From: Gulosibacter hominis
Lineage (GTDB): Bacteria; Actinomycetota; Actinomycetes; Actinomycetales; Microbacteriaceae
Direction of reading: 5' to 3'
Assembly (NCBI RefSeq): GCF_904842695.1
Contig: NZ_CAJGWQ010000002.1
Span: forward strand, 124,001-188,000
Length of the DNA: 64,000 bases
In this document: positions 1 through 8,392 of the stretch, piece by piece
How positions within the stretch are numbered: the stretch's first letter is position 1
Layout of the letters: each line of letters starts with the position of its first letter
Translations under genes and position numbers: made by a program
Notes under the pieces: generated by a model
What the model was told of the DNA's origin: nothing
What the model saw: only the letters and a program-made list of their open reading frames with translations
Database searches by the model: none

Positions 1-339
1 GCTGAAATCACCGACTTCGCGGTGGCGATGGGAGCGCAGCGCGACACCATGATGGGGTTGGCGGGCCTTGGCGATCTCATCGCCACCTGTATGTCGCCAC
101 TTTCACGAAACTTTACGGCGGGCCGGTTGCTCGGGCAGGGATACAGCTACAGTGACGTAACCAGCCGGATGGCGCAGACCGCGGAAGGTTTGCGATCGGT
201 GCACTCGATTCTGCTGATTGCGCAGCAGCACTCGGTGCCAATGCCGATCGTCACCCAGATTGCGGCCGTGCTCGAGGGGCAGATGCATCCGGCCGACTTG
301 GCCCCACACCTCGCTACTGAAACAGGAGATCGGGAATGA
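1..339 (+). CDS. gpsA: Glycerol-3-phosphate dehydrogenase [NAD(P)+], C-terminal part (cut by window edge)
   Basis: The frame is open from base 1, so this is the last 112 residues of a gene that starts outside the window. GpsA reduces dihydroxyacetone phosphate to sn-glycerol 3-phosphate for phospholipid synthesis in the cytoplasm. The visible part carries the family hallmark GLAGLGDLIATC followed by SPLSRNF, which belongs to the substrate-binding helical domain. The stop codon overlaps the ATG of the following ddl gene (ATGA), so the two are translationally coupled; gpsA-ddl is a common actinobacterial pair. Nothing unusual is seen in the part present. Confidence 0.93.
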   Translation, partial: AEITDFAVAMGAQRDTMMGLAGLGDLIATCMSPLSRNFTAGRLLGQGYSYSDVTSRMAQTAEGLRSVHSILLIAQQHSVPMPIVTQIAAVLEGQMHPADLAPHLATETGDRE

Positions 340-1436
340 CCGCAACGAACCGCCGCACGGTGCTTGTTCTGTTCGGGGGACGATCAAGCGAACACACCAT
401 TTCGTGTGCCACCGCCGCCGGGGTGCTGGGCGCGATCGATCGCGAAAAATTTGATGTCATTCCGGTGGGCATCACCCGCGAGGGTGCCTGGGTGCTCGAA
501 TCAGACGATCCCGCGAAATTCCAGCTCAACCCCGAACGAATGCCCGAGGTGCTCGACAACGGCACCCGCGTGCTGCTGCCCGACAGCGTCGGTAGCCGCG
601 AGCTGCGGGTGGTTCGCGACAACACAGTTGCACCACTTGCCCAGGTGGATGTGGTGTTGCCGCTCATCCACGGCCCCTACGGCGAGGACGGCACCCTGCA
701 GGGCATGCTCGCGATGACCAGCCTGCCGTTTGTGGGTTCGGGCGTGCTCGCATCGGCGGCGGGGATGGACAAGCACTACACCAAGCTATTGCTGGCCGCC
801 GCGGGGCTGAGGGTAGCCGGCGGCATCACCGTGTTTGCAGAGCAGTGGCGGGATGCACGTGATTCGGTTGCCCAGCAGATTGCCGAACTGGGGTGGCCGG
901 TTTTTGTTAAACCGGCTCGTGCTGGATCATCAGTTGGCGTGAGCAAAGTTGCGGATGCATCCGGGCTTGACGAGGCGATGCGGGTGGCATTCGCCGAGGA
1001 CGATCACGTACTGGTAGAAGAATCAATCACCGGCCGCGAGATCGAGATCGCGGTGCTCGGTGGCCGCCGCGGTGAACCGGCGCGCGCATCCGTTGCCGGC
1101 GAGATCGTGATGCAGGGGGCAGAGTTTTACGACTTTGCTGCCAAATACCTCGACGACAGTGCGGTGCGACTCGATTGCCCGGCAAAACTGAGCGATGACG
1201 AGCTTGCCAGCGCGCAGCAGTTGGCCGTGCGCGCCTTTGATGCGCTTGGCTGCGAGGGCCTAGCCCGGGTTGATTTTTTTCTCGACGAGCAGGGTTTTCT
1301 CGTGAACGAGGTCAACACCCTGCCCGGATTCACTCCGATTTCGATGTTCCCCAAGTGTTGGGGCGCATCCGGGCTGCCCTATGACGAGCTCATTACCGAA
1401 CTCATCGAGGTGGCAATCAGCCGCGCTGCCGGCTAG
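336..1436 (+). CDS. ddl: D-alanine--D-alanine ligase
   Basis: The 366-residue protein joins two D-Ala molecules with ATP to make the dipeptide terminus of peptidoglycan precursors. The N-terminal domain begins with VLFGGRSSEH, and the glycine-rich KPARAGSSVGVSKV loop is the ATP-grasp nucleotide site. Near the C-terminus, VNEVNTLPGFTPISMFP supplies the Mg2+ and substrate ligands typical of Ddl. Length is normal for the DdlA type. An AGGAG ribosome-binding site lies about 8 bases before the ATG, which overlaps the gpsA stop. Its 3' end overlaps that of the convergent DUF3515 gene by four bases. Confidence 0.96.
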   Translation: MTATNRRTVLVLFGGRSSEHTISCATAAGVLGAIDREKFDVIPVGITREGAWVLESDDPAKFQLNPERMPEVLDNGTRVLLPDSVGSRELRVVRDNTVAPLAQVDVVLPLIHGPYGEDGTLQGMLAMTSLPFVGSGVLASAAGMDKHYTKLLLAAAGLRVAGGITVFAEQWRDARDSVAQQIAELGWPVFVKPARAGSSVGVSKVADASGLDEAMRVAFAEDDHVLVEESITGREIEIAVLGGRRGEPARASVAGEIVMQGAEFYDFAAKYLDDSAVRLDCPAKLSDDELASAQQLAVRAFDALGCEGLARVDFFLDEQGFLVNEVNTLPGFTPISMFPKCWGASGLPYDELITELIEVAISRAAG

Positions 1437-1981
1437 CGAGGCTGGTCGGTGCCTGCCGGTTCTGTGCCTGCCGGTTCGGGGACGCTGGTCTCACCGAGCA
1501 CATCCTCGGCTCCCACACAGCCACCGGTTTTCGGCAGGTAGCTCGCGGGGGTGGTGATGCCGGTGAGCACTTCACCGGATGCTTTGGTGGTGTCGATAAC
1601 CACCTCGAGCGCCGGTGTGCGGCCGTAGGTCGTGTAGATATAGACCTCGTTATCGGTGGTGCGCTCAACCCAGTCGATGCCGTTGATGCTGATGCAGCGA
1701 TCAGTGGTCGGCTCGGGCGTGGGCACCCCGCACCGCAGCAGTACGGCCGCCGGTTTACCGTAGGCCGAGGTTGCCTGCGCATTGGTGCTGCGCTTGGGAA
1801 GCCCGTTGAGGTTCATCGGCAGCCGCACCATCGTCTCGGCACAGGCCGGATCGGCCGCATCCTGCGCAGCCTCCATGGGTACTGTCGGGCCGGTGGGCGC
1901 ATTACATCCGGTGAGCGAAGCTGCAACCAGCAGCACACCCACCCCCACGCTGAGTCCGCGGGCCATGACACCTCTACGCAT
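1433..1981 (-). CDS. DUF3515 family lipoprotein
   Basis: This 182-residue protein has a signal peptide ending in the lipobox LTGC (Cys about residue 26), so it is predicted to be lipid-anchored outside the membrane. The rest matches the actinobacterial DUF3515 family, with a conserved CGVP segment and paired cysteines. DUF3515 genes typically lie between ddl and thiL, as here. The function is unknown; proximity to ddl hints at the envelope, but that is only context. The last 15 residues are a PEPAGTEPAGT low-complexity tail. Confidence 0.85.
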   Translation of the reverse strand: MRRGVMARGLSVGVGVLLVAASLTGCNAPTGPTVPMEAAQDAADPACAETMVRLPMNLNGLPKRSTNAQATSAYGKPAAVLLRCGVPTPEPTTDRCISINGIDWVERTTDNEVYIYTTYGRTPALEVVIDTTKASGEVLTGITTPASYLPKTGGCVGAEDVLGETSVPEPAGTEPAGTDQPR

Positions 1982-2057
1982 ACCGAACCAGTGTAGTCGC
2001 CGGCAGCGAGCACAGCACCGTCAGCCGGGCGGCCCCTGGCGACGGTAACGTAGCCGC

Positions 2058-3101
2058 ATGACCGCACAGCCGCACCGCGCCGCATCCGGGGATATATCTG
2101 GCACCGCTGGCGCATCCGCGAACCGCACCGAAATCGAGTCGCTCACTGTCGCCCAGGCGGGGGAGCGGCGCGTGCTCGCCGAAATTTTGTCGCGCATCCC
2201 CACCGGCACGCCACTACTCGGCCCCGGTGACGATGCCGCAATTGTGGCCGCACCCGACGGCCGCTTTGCGGTGACGGTCGACACCATGATTGAGGGCCCC
2301 GATTTTCGTCGCGAATGGTCGACGGCGCGGCAGCTCGGCAGCAAGGCCGTCACCACAAACCTGTCGGATATTGCCGCGATGGGCGCGGTGCCGAGCGCGC
2401 TGGTAATCGCGCTCGCGGTGCCGCGCGACACTCGAGTTTCGTGGGTTGCCGAGTTCGCGGATGGCGTTACCGCACAGCTGCGGCGGCTCGCACCCGGTTG
2501 CGGGGTCGTCGGCGGAGATCTGGCAACAGCCGAACACATCACGATCTCGGTGACCGCATTCGGTGACCTGCAGGGGCGCGACCCAATCACCAGGTCGGGG
2601 GCGCGTCCCGGCGATCAGATTGCGGTGGCCGGAACACTCGGTCGTGCTGCGGCCGGATTGCATCTGCTGTTCCGCGGAGAAGCCGACCCGCTGACTGCCA
2701 TCCAGCTGGCACCCGAATCGCCCATCTCCGCCGGAGTTACGGCCGCGCTCGCGGGCGCTACCGCGATGATGGATCTTTCGGACGGGCTGCTGCTCGACGG
2801 CGACCGGATGGCGGCAGCCTCGGGTGTGGCACTCGATTTCAGCCGCGAACTGCTGCACACCGATATCGCCCCGCTTGCCGAGCGTTTTGGTCTCGAGCTG
2901 GCCGAACAATTCGTGCTCGGCGGCGGTGAAGATCACTCACTGCTGGCAACTTTTGCGGGCGATGCCGAACTACCGCGGCCATTTCGTCGCATCGGCACAG
3001 TTCGCCCCATCGACACAGTTCGCCAGGGATGCGGCACCCTCGTTGACGGCGAGCCTGCCGACCCTGCGGGTTGGGACCCGTTTGTTGGGGTGACTACCTA
3101 G
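2058..3101 (+). CDS. thiL: Thiamine-monophosphate kinase
   Basis: The 347-residue protein phosphorylates thiamine monophosphate to the cofactor thiamine diphosphate. Family marks include GPGDDAAIV (about residues 55-63), the TVDTMIEGPDF motif, the metal-binding GDLATAEH segment, and MMDLSDGLLLD, where aspartates hold Mg2+. The fold is that of the PurM/ThiL (AIR synthase) superfamily. The start is an ATG at 2058. About 30 residues precede the first conserved segment (AGERRVLAEIL), so a later start is possible but no strong Shine-Dalgarno sequence decides it. It is transcribed divergently from the DUF3515 gene. Confidence 0.95.
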   Translation: MTAQPHRAASGDISGTAGASANRTEIESLTVAQAGERRVLAEILSRIPTGTPLLGPGDDAAIVAAPDGRFAVTVDTMIEGPDFRREWSTARQLGSKAVTTNLSDIAAMGAVPSALVIALAVPRDTRVSWVAEFADGVTAQLRRLAPGCGVVGGDLATAEHITISVTAFGDLQGRDPITRSGARPGDQIAVAGTLGRAAAGLHLLFRGEADPLTAIQLAPESPISAGVTAALAGATAMMDLSDGLLLDGDRMAAASGVALDFSRELLHTDIAPLAERFGLELAEQFVLGGGEDHSLLATFAGDAELPRPFRRIGTVRPIDTVRQGCGTLVDGEPADPAGWDPFVGVTT

Positions 3102-3151
3102 CCGGAAGCGCATCCGGCGTCACGGCCCAGTCGAAAGCAGAGCCGGCGGAG

Positions 3152-3721
3152 CTAATTGTTCGCGTTCGCCTGCACCTCAAGAAAGAACAGCACCGTCTCG
3201 CCGTAGCTGCGCTGACGCCACAGCGTGAGCCCGGCCGGCAGTGTGAACTCGCCCGAGCGCGCATCCCGTTCGACCACCACCAGCGCATCCGGCGACAGCA
3301 GTGGCAGAAGCAGTTCGAGATCATCGGTGACCGCGGCATTGTCGAGCTCATAGGGCGGGTCAATAAACACGAGGTCGAACTCGCCCGCGGCCGCCCGCAA
3401 AAAATGCTGCACCGATTCGGCTGCCATCCGTGCCGGCGCGTTTATCCGCTGCTGCACCGCCGCGATATTTGCGCGCAGGGCTTCAACCGCCTGCCGCGAA
3501 CGCTCCACCACCACCAGCGACTCGGCACCGCGCGAAAGCGCCTCAAGCCCGAGCGCGCCAGAGCCGGCATACAGGTCGAGCACGCGAGCATCCTCGAATT
3601 CAAAACTCGCTTCCAGCCCTGAAAAAAGCGCCTCACGCACCTTGTCGCTGGTGGGACGTGTGCCACGGGCAGGTACCCGTAACCGGGTCATGGCTGCGGC
3701 GCCCGCAATGATTCGAGTCAT
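3152..3721 (-). CDS. rsmD: 16S rRNA (guanine(966)-N(2))-methyltransferase RsmD
   Basis: This 189-residue S-adenosylmethionine-dependent enzyme methylates G966 of 16S rRNA during 30S assembly. It starts with MTRIIAGAA, carries TSDKVREALF, the SAM-binding loop VLDLYAGSGALGLEALSRG (about residues 46-64), and the catalytic FIDPPYE motif (NPPY-like). Length is typical. In related genomes rsmD usually sits next to recG and coaD. Here it is inverted and separated from recG by the MoxR operon, with only 14 bases to the divergent MoxR start. Confidence 0.94.
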   Translation of the reverse strand: MTRIIAGAAAMTRLRVPARGTRPTSDKVREALFSGLEASFEFEDARVLDLYAGSGALGLEALSRGAESLVVVERSRQAVEALRANIAAVQQRINAPARMAAESVQHFLRAAAGEFDLVFIDPPYELDNAAVTDDLELLLPLLSPDALVVVERDARSGEFTLPAGLTLWRQRSYGETVLFFLEVQANANN

Positions 3722-3735
3722 GGCTCGATCGTAAG

Positions 3736-4716
3736 ATGGACAGCATGACGACGCATCCCGACGCCCCGGCCGCGCTGTTTGACCTGATTACTCGCTACCG
3801 CGAGGCAGTCGAACAGGTAATCATCGGCAAGGCCGATCGAGTGCAATTGGCAATCACCGTGCTGCTTGCCGGTGGGCACCTGCTGCTCGAAGACGTGCCC
3901 GGTGTTGGTAAAACCGTGTTGGCCAAGACCCTGGCGCGGGCAATGGCCGCGGATGTAAACCGCATCCAATTCACCCCCGACATGTTGCCGAGCGATGTCA
4001 CCGGCGTGGCGATCTACAACCAGCGCAACAACGAATTTGAGTTTCAGCCGGGCCCGGTTTTTGCCAACATCGTGATTGGTGACGAAATTAACCGTGCCTC
4101 GCCCAAAACCCAGTCGGCCCTGCTGGAATGCATGGAAGAACGGCAAGTCTCGGTGGACGGTGTCACCCACCGGCTACCGGAACCGTTCACAGTGTTTGCC
4201 ACGCAAAACCCGTCTGAGATGGAGGGCACCTATCCGCTGCCCGAGGCACAGCGCGACCGCTTCATGGCCCGCGTGTCGATGGGGTATCCCGACCGCGGTG
4301 CCGAACTCGCCATGCTCGAGGGCCGCGACCGGGTCGACCCGCTCGCGCAGCTGCAGCCGGTGGTGAGCGCGGCACAGATCCGCGAGGCAATCAGCCAGGT
4401 GCAGGGTATTTTTGTTGCCGGCAGCGTGAAGCAGTACATCGTTGATTTGGCCCGAGCCACCCGCGAACACGAAGCGGTGCGAGTTGGGGTGAGCCCGCGC
4501 GCCACCCTGCACCTGCTGCGGGCGGGGAAAGCATCGGCGGCGGTGGCCGGTCGCAACTATGTGGTGCCCGACGATATTCGCAATTTGCTGGTGCCGGTGT
4601 TTGCACACCGCCTGGTGCTCGGCACCCGTGGTGGGCGTGCCGCCAGCTCGTTTGCGGATGCGGCGCGCGTGCTCGAACAGATCGCCCGGCAGGTGCCCGC
4701 ACCTACGGGAGCGTAG
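3736..4716 (+). CDS. MoxR family AAA+ ATPase
   Basis: The 326-residue AAA+ ATPase is probably a chaperone acting on the co-encoded DUF58 and transglutaminase proteins. It shows Walker A (EDVPGVGKTVLAKTLA, about residues 53-68), Walker B (GDEINRASPKTQSALLE), the family-typical ATQNPSEMEGTYPLPEAQRDRF sensor region split across residues 155-176, and a C-terminal lid. The start may be the ATG at 3736 or the next at 3745. The latter gives MTTHPDAP, and no good Shine-Dalgarno decides between them. MoxR-DUF58-transglutaminase operons are widespread and linked to envelope or secreted-protein maturation, but the substrate here is not known. Confidence 0.93.
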   Translation: MDSMTTHPDAPAALFDLITRYREAVEQVIIGKADRVQLAITVLLAGGHLLLEDVPGVGKTVLAKTLARAMAADVNRIQFTPDMLPSDVTGVAIYNQRNNEFEFQPGPVFANIVIGDEINRASPKTQSALLECMEERQVSVDGVTHRLPEPFTVFATQNPSEMEGTYPLPEAQRDRFMARVSMGYPDRGAELAMLEGRDRVDPLAQLQPVVSAAQIREAISQVQGIFVAGSVKQYIVDLARATREHEAVRVGVSPRATLHLLRAGKASAAVAGRNYVVPDDIRNLLVPVFAHRLVLGTRGGRAASSFADAARVLEQIARQVPAPTGA

Positions 4717-4721
4717 CGGCA

Positions 4722-5939
4722 GTGGGGGCCGAAACCCGACTGCGCCTCACCCGCCGCGGGTGGGGGCTGCTCATTGGCGGCGTGGTGCTCGCGCTGGTGG
4801 CAGATCTGCTCAAACATGAGCCCCTGCGGTACTGCGGCGTGGTCATCGCCGCCGTACCCGTGGTGGTGTACCTGCTCGGCATGGTTTTTCCACCGCGGTT
4901 GACGATCACCCGGACCGTCTATCCCGCGACAGTTTCGGCCGGTGACCGGCTGCGCGTGGTTGTTGAGGTGCAAAACCAGTCGGTGGTGCCGCTTCCGGCG
5001 GCCGCGTATGCCGACACCATCACCGGTGCGCAGGCTCGCTCGGTGGGCGGCGTGTTGCGGGCAATCGGGAGCCGGTTGCATCCTCGTGAAGGGCGTCGTC
5101 GCAGCCGCATCGCCTACGGGCTCAGCGAACTGCGCCGGGGTATCCAAACCGTAGGGCCGCTCTATCTGGAACACATTGACGGGCTCGGCATAACCCGCCG
5201 GGTGAGCGAACTTGGCGACGCCCAAACGATTGAGGTTTGGCCGAGCATCCGCGATGTTGCCGCGCTCGAAATTCCGGCTCAGCGGGAGGGTATTGAAACC
5301 GAGGTGGCGCTCGGCCATGCCGGTGAAGCCGATGATGTGATGACTCGTGAATATCGGCGCGGTGATGCCATGCGTCGGGTGCACTGGCGCGCCACCGCGC
5401 GCGTGGGCGAATTGCAGGTGCGGCAAGAAGAACACCACAGTGAAACAGTCGCTCGGGTGCTACTCGACACCGCACCAGGTGCCGATGAAGCAGCTTTCGA
5501 GCTGGCGGTTTCGGTTGCCGCATCGGTGCATCAGCGGTTGCACGATCTCGGCTACGACACCGAAGTGTTCACCACCCATCCCGCCGAAGATATTGAGGGC
5601 GCAACCCTCGACCAGATCCGCACCCCGGCAGCCACGCCGCTGGATGAGGTGATGCGCCGCTACATGCTGGTGCAGCCCGCGGGCCCAGACGCTGAAGCTC
5701 TGCCCGCACTGCCGCCAAAACAGACTCCGGTGGTGTACGTGGGGATCGTGCGAGACCAACCCGCAGCCACCGAGCTGCTCGAACTTGCCGCCGGTGCCGG
5801 TAGCGCCGTAGCGGTGCTCATTCGTTCGGCCGCAAATGCATCCCTCGCCGCTCGTGAAGCCGCTCGGTTCGATCATGCCGGCTGGCGAGTGGTGGCGATG
5901 GATGCATCCGCCCGCGACCCCTGGCAGGTGCGACCATGA
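4722..5939 (+). CDS. DUF58 domain-containing membrane protein
   Basis: This 405-residue protein starts at a GTG five bases after the MoxR stop. Two hydrophobic segments near residues 15-30 and 35-55 place the N-terminus in the membrane. The DUF58 signature appears as REYRRGDAMRRVHWRATAR (about residues 208-226), the most conserved part of the family. DUF58 proteins have a von Willebrand factor A-like fold and usually pair with MoxR ATPases. Its stop overlaps the transglutaminase ATG (ATGA), so the three genes form one tightly coupled operon. The biochemical role is unknown. Confidence 0.92.
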   Translation: MGAETRLRLTRRGWGLLIGGVVLALVADLLKHEPLRYCGVVIAAVPVVVYLLGMVFPPRLTITRTVYPATVSAGDRLRVVVEVQNQSVVPLPAAAYADTITGAQARSVGGVLRAIGSRLHPREGRRRSRIAYGLSELRRGIQTVGPLYLEHIDGLGITRRVSELGDAQTIEVWPSIRDVAALEIPAQREGIETEVALGHAGEADDVMTREYRRGDAMRRVHWRATARVGELQVRQEEHHSETVARVLLDTAPGADEAAFELAVSVAASVHQRLHDLGYDTEVFTTHPAEDIEGATLDQIRTPAATPLDEVMRRYMLVQPAGPDAEALPALPPKQTPVVYVGIVRDQPAATELLELAAGAGSAVAVLIRSAANASLAAREAARFDHAGWRVVAMDASARDPWQVRP

Positions 5940-8392
5940 GCGCCTTGACCATGCTGCATCCGCGTCGCAGCCCGCTGCTGCGCGACCGCGCTGTCGAAGC
6001 TGCGGCCCGCGGGTCGTGGCCGCTGGCGATGACCCTGACCGCGCTCATCGCCGCCTCAGCAGCGTTGCTTACCCCCATCACCTCGACGCCGGAGTGGCTC
6101 GTGCCGGCGGTGCTGAGTTCGGCCGCGGTGCTGCTTGTGGCGCAGCTGGTGCGTCAGCTCACCGCGTCGGTTGGCTGGTCGGCGCTCGCCGCCTACACCA
6201 CTGTGCTCATCACGCTGCTGATCGCGGCACAACCGGCATCGCCGCTGGGTGCATTCACCGCCGTGATTGAACGAGTGGTCGAATTTGTGCAGCAGCTGGC
6301 GAGTGACCTGCCACCGCTACAAAATTCGCCCGCGGTGACCTTTGTGGCGGTCGTGCTCGTCCAGCTTGTTACGGTGCTGGTCGACCTGTGTGCCTTTGCG
6401 CTGCGCGCTCCACTCACCGCGATCATCCCGATGCTGGTGTTTCCAGCGCTCAACCTCGCCGCCGGTCGCCCCGCCGCGCCGCTGGAGGCGTGGCTTGCCG
6501 TGCTCGCACTCATTCTGGTGCTGCTGTACGTTTCGGCGCGTTGGGCGCGAGCCTGCGAAGATCAGGCCCGTTCCGAGCTCGGCTATGCGGCCGACCGGCG
6601 GGGCGCCGGCGGCCTGTTTGCGGGGGCAACCTCGGCGCTGGCGGCACTTATGGCCGGGTCGCTCGTTGCCGTGCTGCTCCCGCCTGCTTCCGGGCTGTGG
6701 TGGGATGCGGTTGCGCCAACCACCTCGCTGGCCACCAACCGCGTCAACCCCATCATCGACCTGGGTGATGACCTGCGCCGCGGTAAGCCGGTGACAATGC
6801 TGAGCTATGCCACCTCGCAAACCGAGGGCACGCTGCCGTATTTGTCGCTCGTTTCGCTCAGTGATTTCCACGACGGCGCCGAGTGGCGTCCGCGCGAGTT
6901 TGCGGCCGATAGCTCGCTCCCCACCGAACAGCCGGTGTCGCCGCCGCGAAACCTCGAGTCGGGTGAGTGGAACCGCGGCGTGGAAGAGAACGTCAACATC
7001 ATCCTCAAGCCCGGTGTTTCGGCATACCTGCCGCATTTCACCGCTGTCGACAGCTATGCCGAAGTGTCGGGCGACTATCGGCGCGATGAAACAACCGGTG
7101 ATGTGCGCCAGGCTGATGGTGAGTCGCTGCAGCAGTCGTATTACGTGAGCACGGCGCCATTGCGCCCGAGCGACGAGGAACTCGCGTCGATTTCGGCCGA
7201 GTACCCGCAGGCACTCGACTTCTATCTTGAGCTGCCCGACGAAGATCGGCTCAGCAATATTCGCGCAGCGATCAATGAGGTCGTCGACCCGGGTACATCC
7301 CCGTACACCCAGGCGCTGCAATTGCAGCAGTGGTTTACCGGCGGCGCGTTCGACTATTCCGAGCGGGCTCCCGTATCGGGCGGCTATGACGGCACGAGTG
7401 TCGCGGTTATTGACCGTTTTCTTGAGATGCGCAGTGGCTATTGCGTGCATTTTGCCAGTTCGATGGCGGTTATGGGGCGGATGCTCGGCATCCCCACGCG
7501 CATCCAGGTGGGCTTCACGCCCGGCTCTCAAACGAGCGTGAACTCGGTGGGGCAGTCGGTGTTTGAAGTGACCAGTGACGATTTGCACGCCTGGGCGGAG
7601 TTCTGGGTGCCCGGATACGGTTGGGTGCCGTTTGAAACCACGCCGGCATCAGGCCTCGGAGAAATCCCGGCGCCGCAGCCCGGCACCACCGACGAGGCTG
7701 AAACCGAAGCCAACCCGACGGTTGCCCCGCCGACCCCAACGCCCACACCGACACCGACACCCACGCCGACTCCCAGCGAAACGACCGCTCCCTCCGATAC
7801 CCCCGAGACCGATGCTGTCGACAGCCGCTCAGACCGGGGCGCAGCTATAGCGGCATGGCTGCCGATTGCGGCTGCGGTACTGGTCGTTGCGGCGGCTGTG
7901 GTGGTGGCCCTGCGGCTGCCGGGATGGTTGCGGCAGCGGCAACGACGTATTCGACTCGATCGGGTGCGTGCTGGTGCCAGCGGTGCGATGACCGGCGCTG
8001 ATGCAGAATTGCACGCGGCGGCAGCCGCCTGGCGAGAGATTCGGGCCACGGCAATTGACCACGGCTTCACGCTGCGACCCGGCACAATCGGCACCGAACG
8101 CGGCCAGCTATTGCGACAGTTGCAGCGCGGTGAAACGTCACTATCGGATGCGCAATTGCAGTCGGTGCGCGCGGCACTGCAGCGAGTAACCGCGGTGTGG
8201 GATCACGCCGCATTTGCGCAGCCGGACGCTGCGGCACGCTATCCCACCGAGGCGGATGTGCGCACAGTGTGTGAGGCGATTGCCCAGGTGTGCGCACCCG
8301 CGCAGCGCCGACGAGCGCAGCGTCGCCCGGCCTCGCTGCGGGCCGCGAACGCGCGGCGTCGCACCGGTGGGCGCATCCGGCGGAGAAAATGA
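5936..8392 (+). CDS. DUF3488/transglutaminase-like domain membrane protein
   Basis: The 818-residue protein has about six N-terminal membrane segments (residues 25-260), then a large extracytoplasmic part with a transglutaminase-like core. The triad is visible as Cys503 (RSGYCVHFASSMAV), His551 (DDLHAWAEFWVPGYGWVPFE) and a following acidic position. A Pro/Thr repeat (TPTPTP, about residues 597-620) links to one more membrane helix (about residues 640-660) and a cytoplasmic tail rich in Arg. The layout is normal for actinobacterial members of this family. It may crosslink or cleave envelope proteins or peptidoglycan with MoxR and DUF58; that role is inferred from context only. Confidence 0.92.
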   Translation: MSALTMLHPRRSPLLRDRAVEAAARGSWPLAMTLTALIAASAALLTPITSTPEWLVPAVLSSAAVLLVAQLVRQLTASVGWSALAAYTTVLITLLIAAQPASPLGAFTAVIERVVEFVQQLASDLPPLQNSPAVTFVAVVLVQLVTVLVDLCAFALRAPLTAIIPMLVFPALNLAAGRPAAPLEAWLAVLALILVLLYVSARWARACEDQARSELGYAADRRGAGGLFAGATSALAALMAGSLVAVLLPPASGLWWDAVAPTTSLATNRVNPIIDLGDDLRRGKPVTMLSYATSQTEGTLPYLSLVSLSDFHDGAEWRPREFAADSSLPTEQPVSPPRNLESGEWNRGVEENVNIILKPGVSAYLPHFTAVDSYAEVSGDYRRDETTGDVRQADGESLQQSYYVSTAPLRPSDEELASISAEYPQALDFYLELPDEDRLSNIRAAINEVVDPGTSPYTQALQLQQWFTGGAFDYSERAPVSGGYDGTSVAVIDRFLEMRSGYCVHFASSMAVMGRMLGIPTRIQVGFTPGSQTSVNSVGQSVFEVTSDDLHAWAEFWVPGYGWVPFETTPASGLGEIPAPQPGTTDEAETEANPTVAPPTPTPTPTPTPTPTPSETTAPSDTPETDAVDSRSDRGAAIAAWLPIAAAVLVVAAAVVVALRLPGWLRQRQRRIRLDRVRAGASGAMTGADAELHAAAAAWREIRATAIDHGFTLRPGTIGTERGQLLRQLQRGETSLSDAQLQSVRAALQRVTAVWDHAAFAQPDAAARYPTEADVRTVCEAIAQVCAPAQRRRAQRRPASLRAANARRRTGGRIRRRK

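Noticed and set aside
6317-7588. 423-codon minus-strand frame opposite the transglutaminase gene
   Set aside because: Antisense to conserved catalytic motifs of a real gene; composition is shadow-like.
7735-7790. Tandem CCGACACC-like repeats
   Set aside because: They encode an in-frame Thr-Pro linker of the transglutaminase protein; not a CRISPR array or non-coding satellite.
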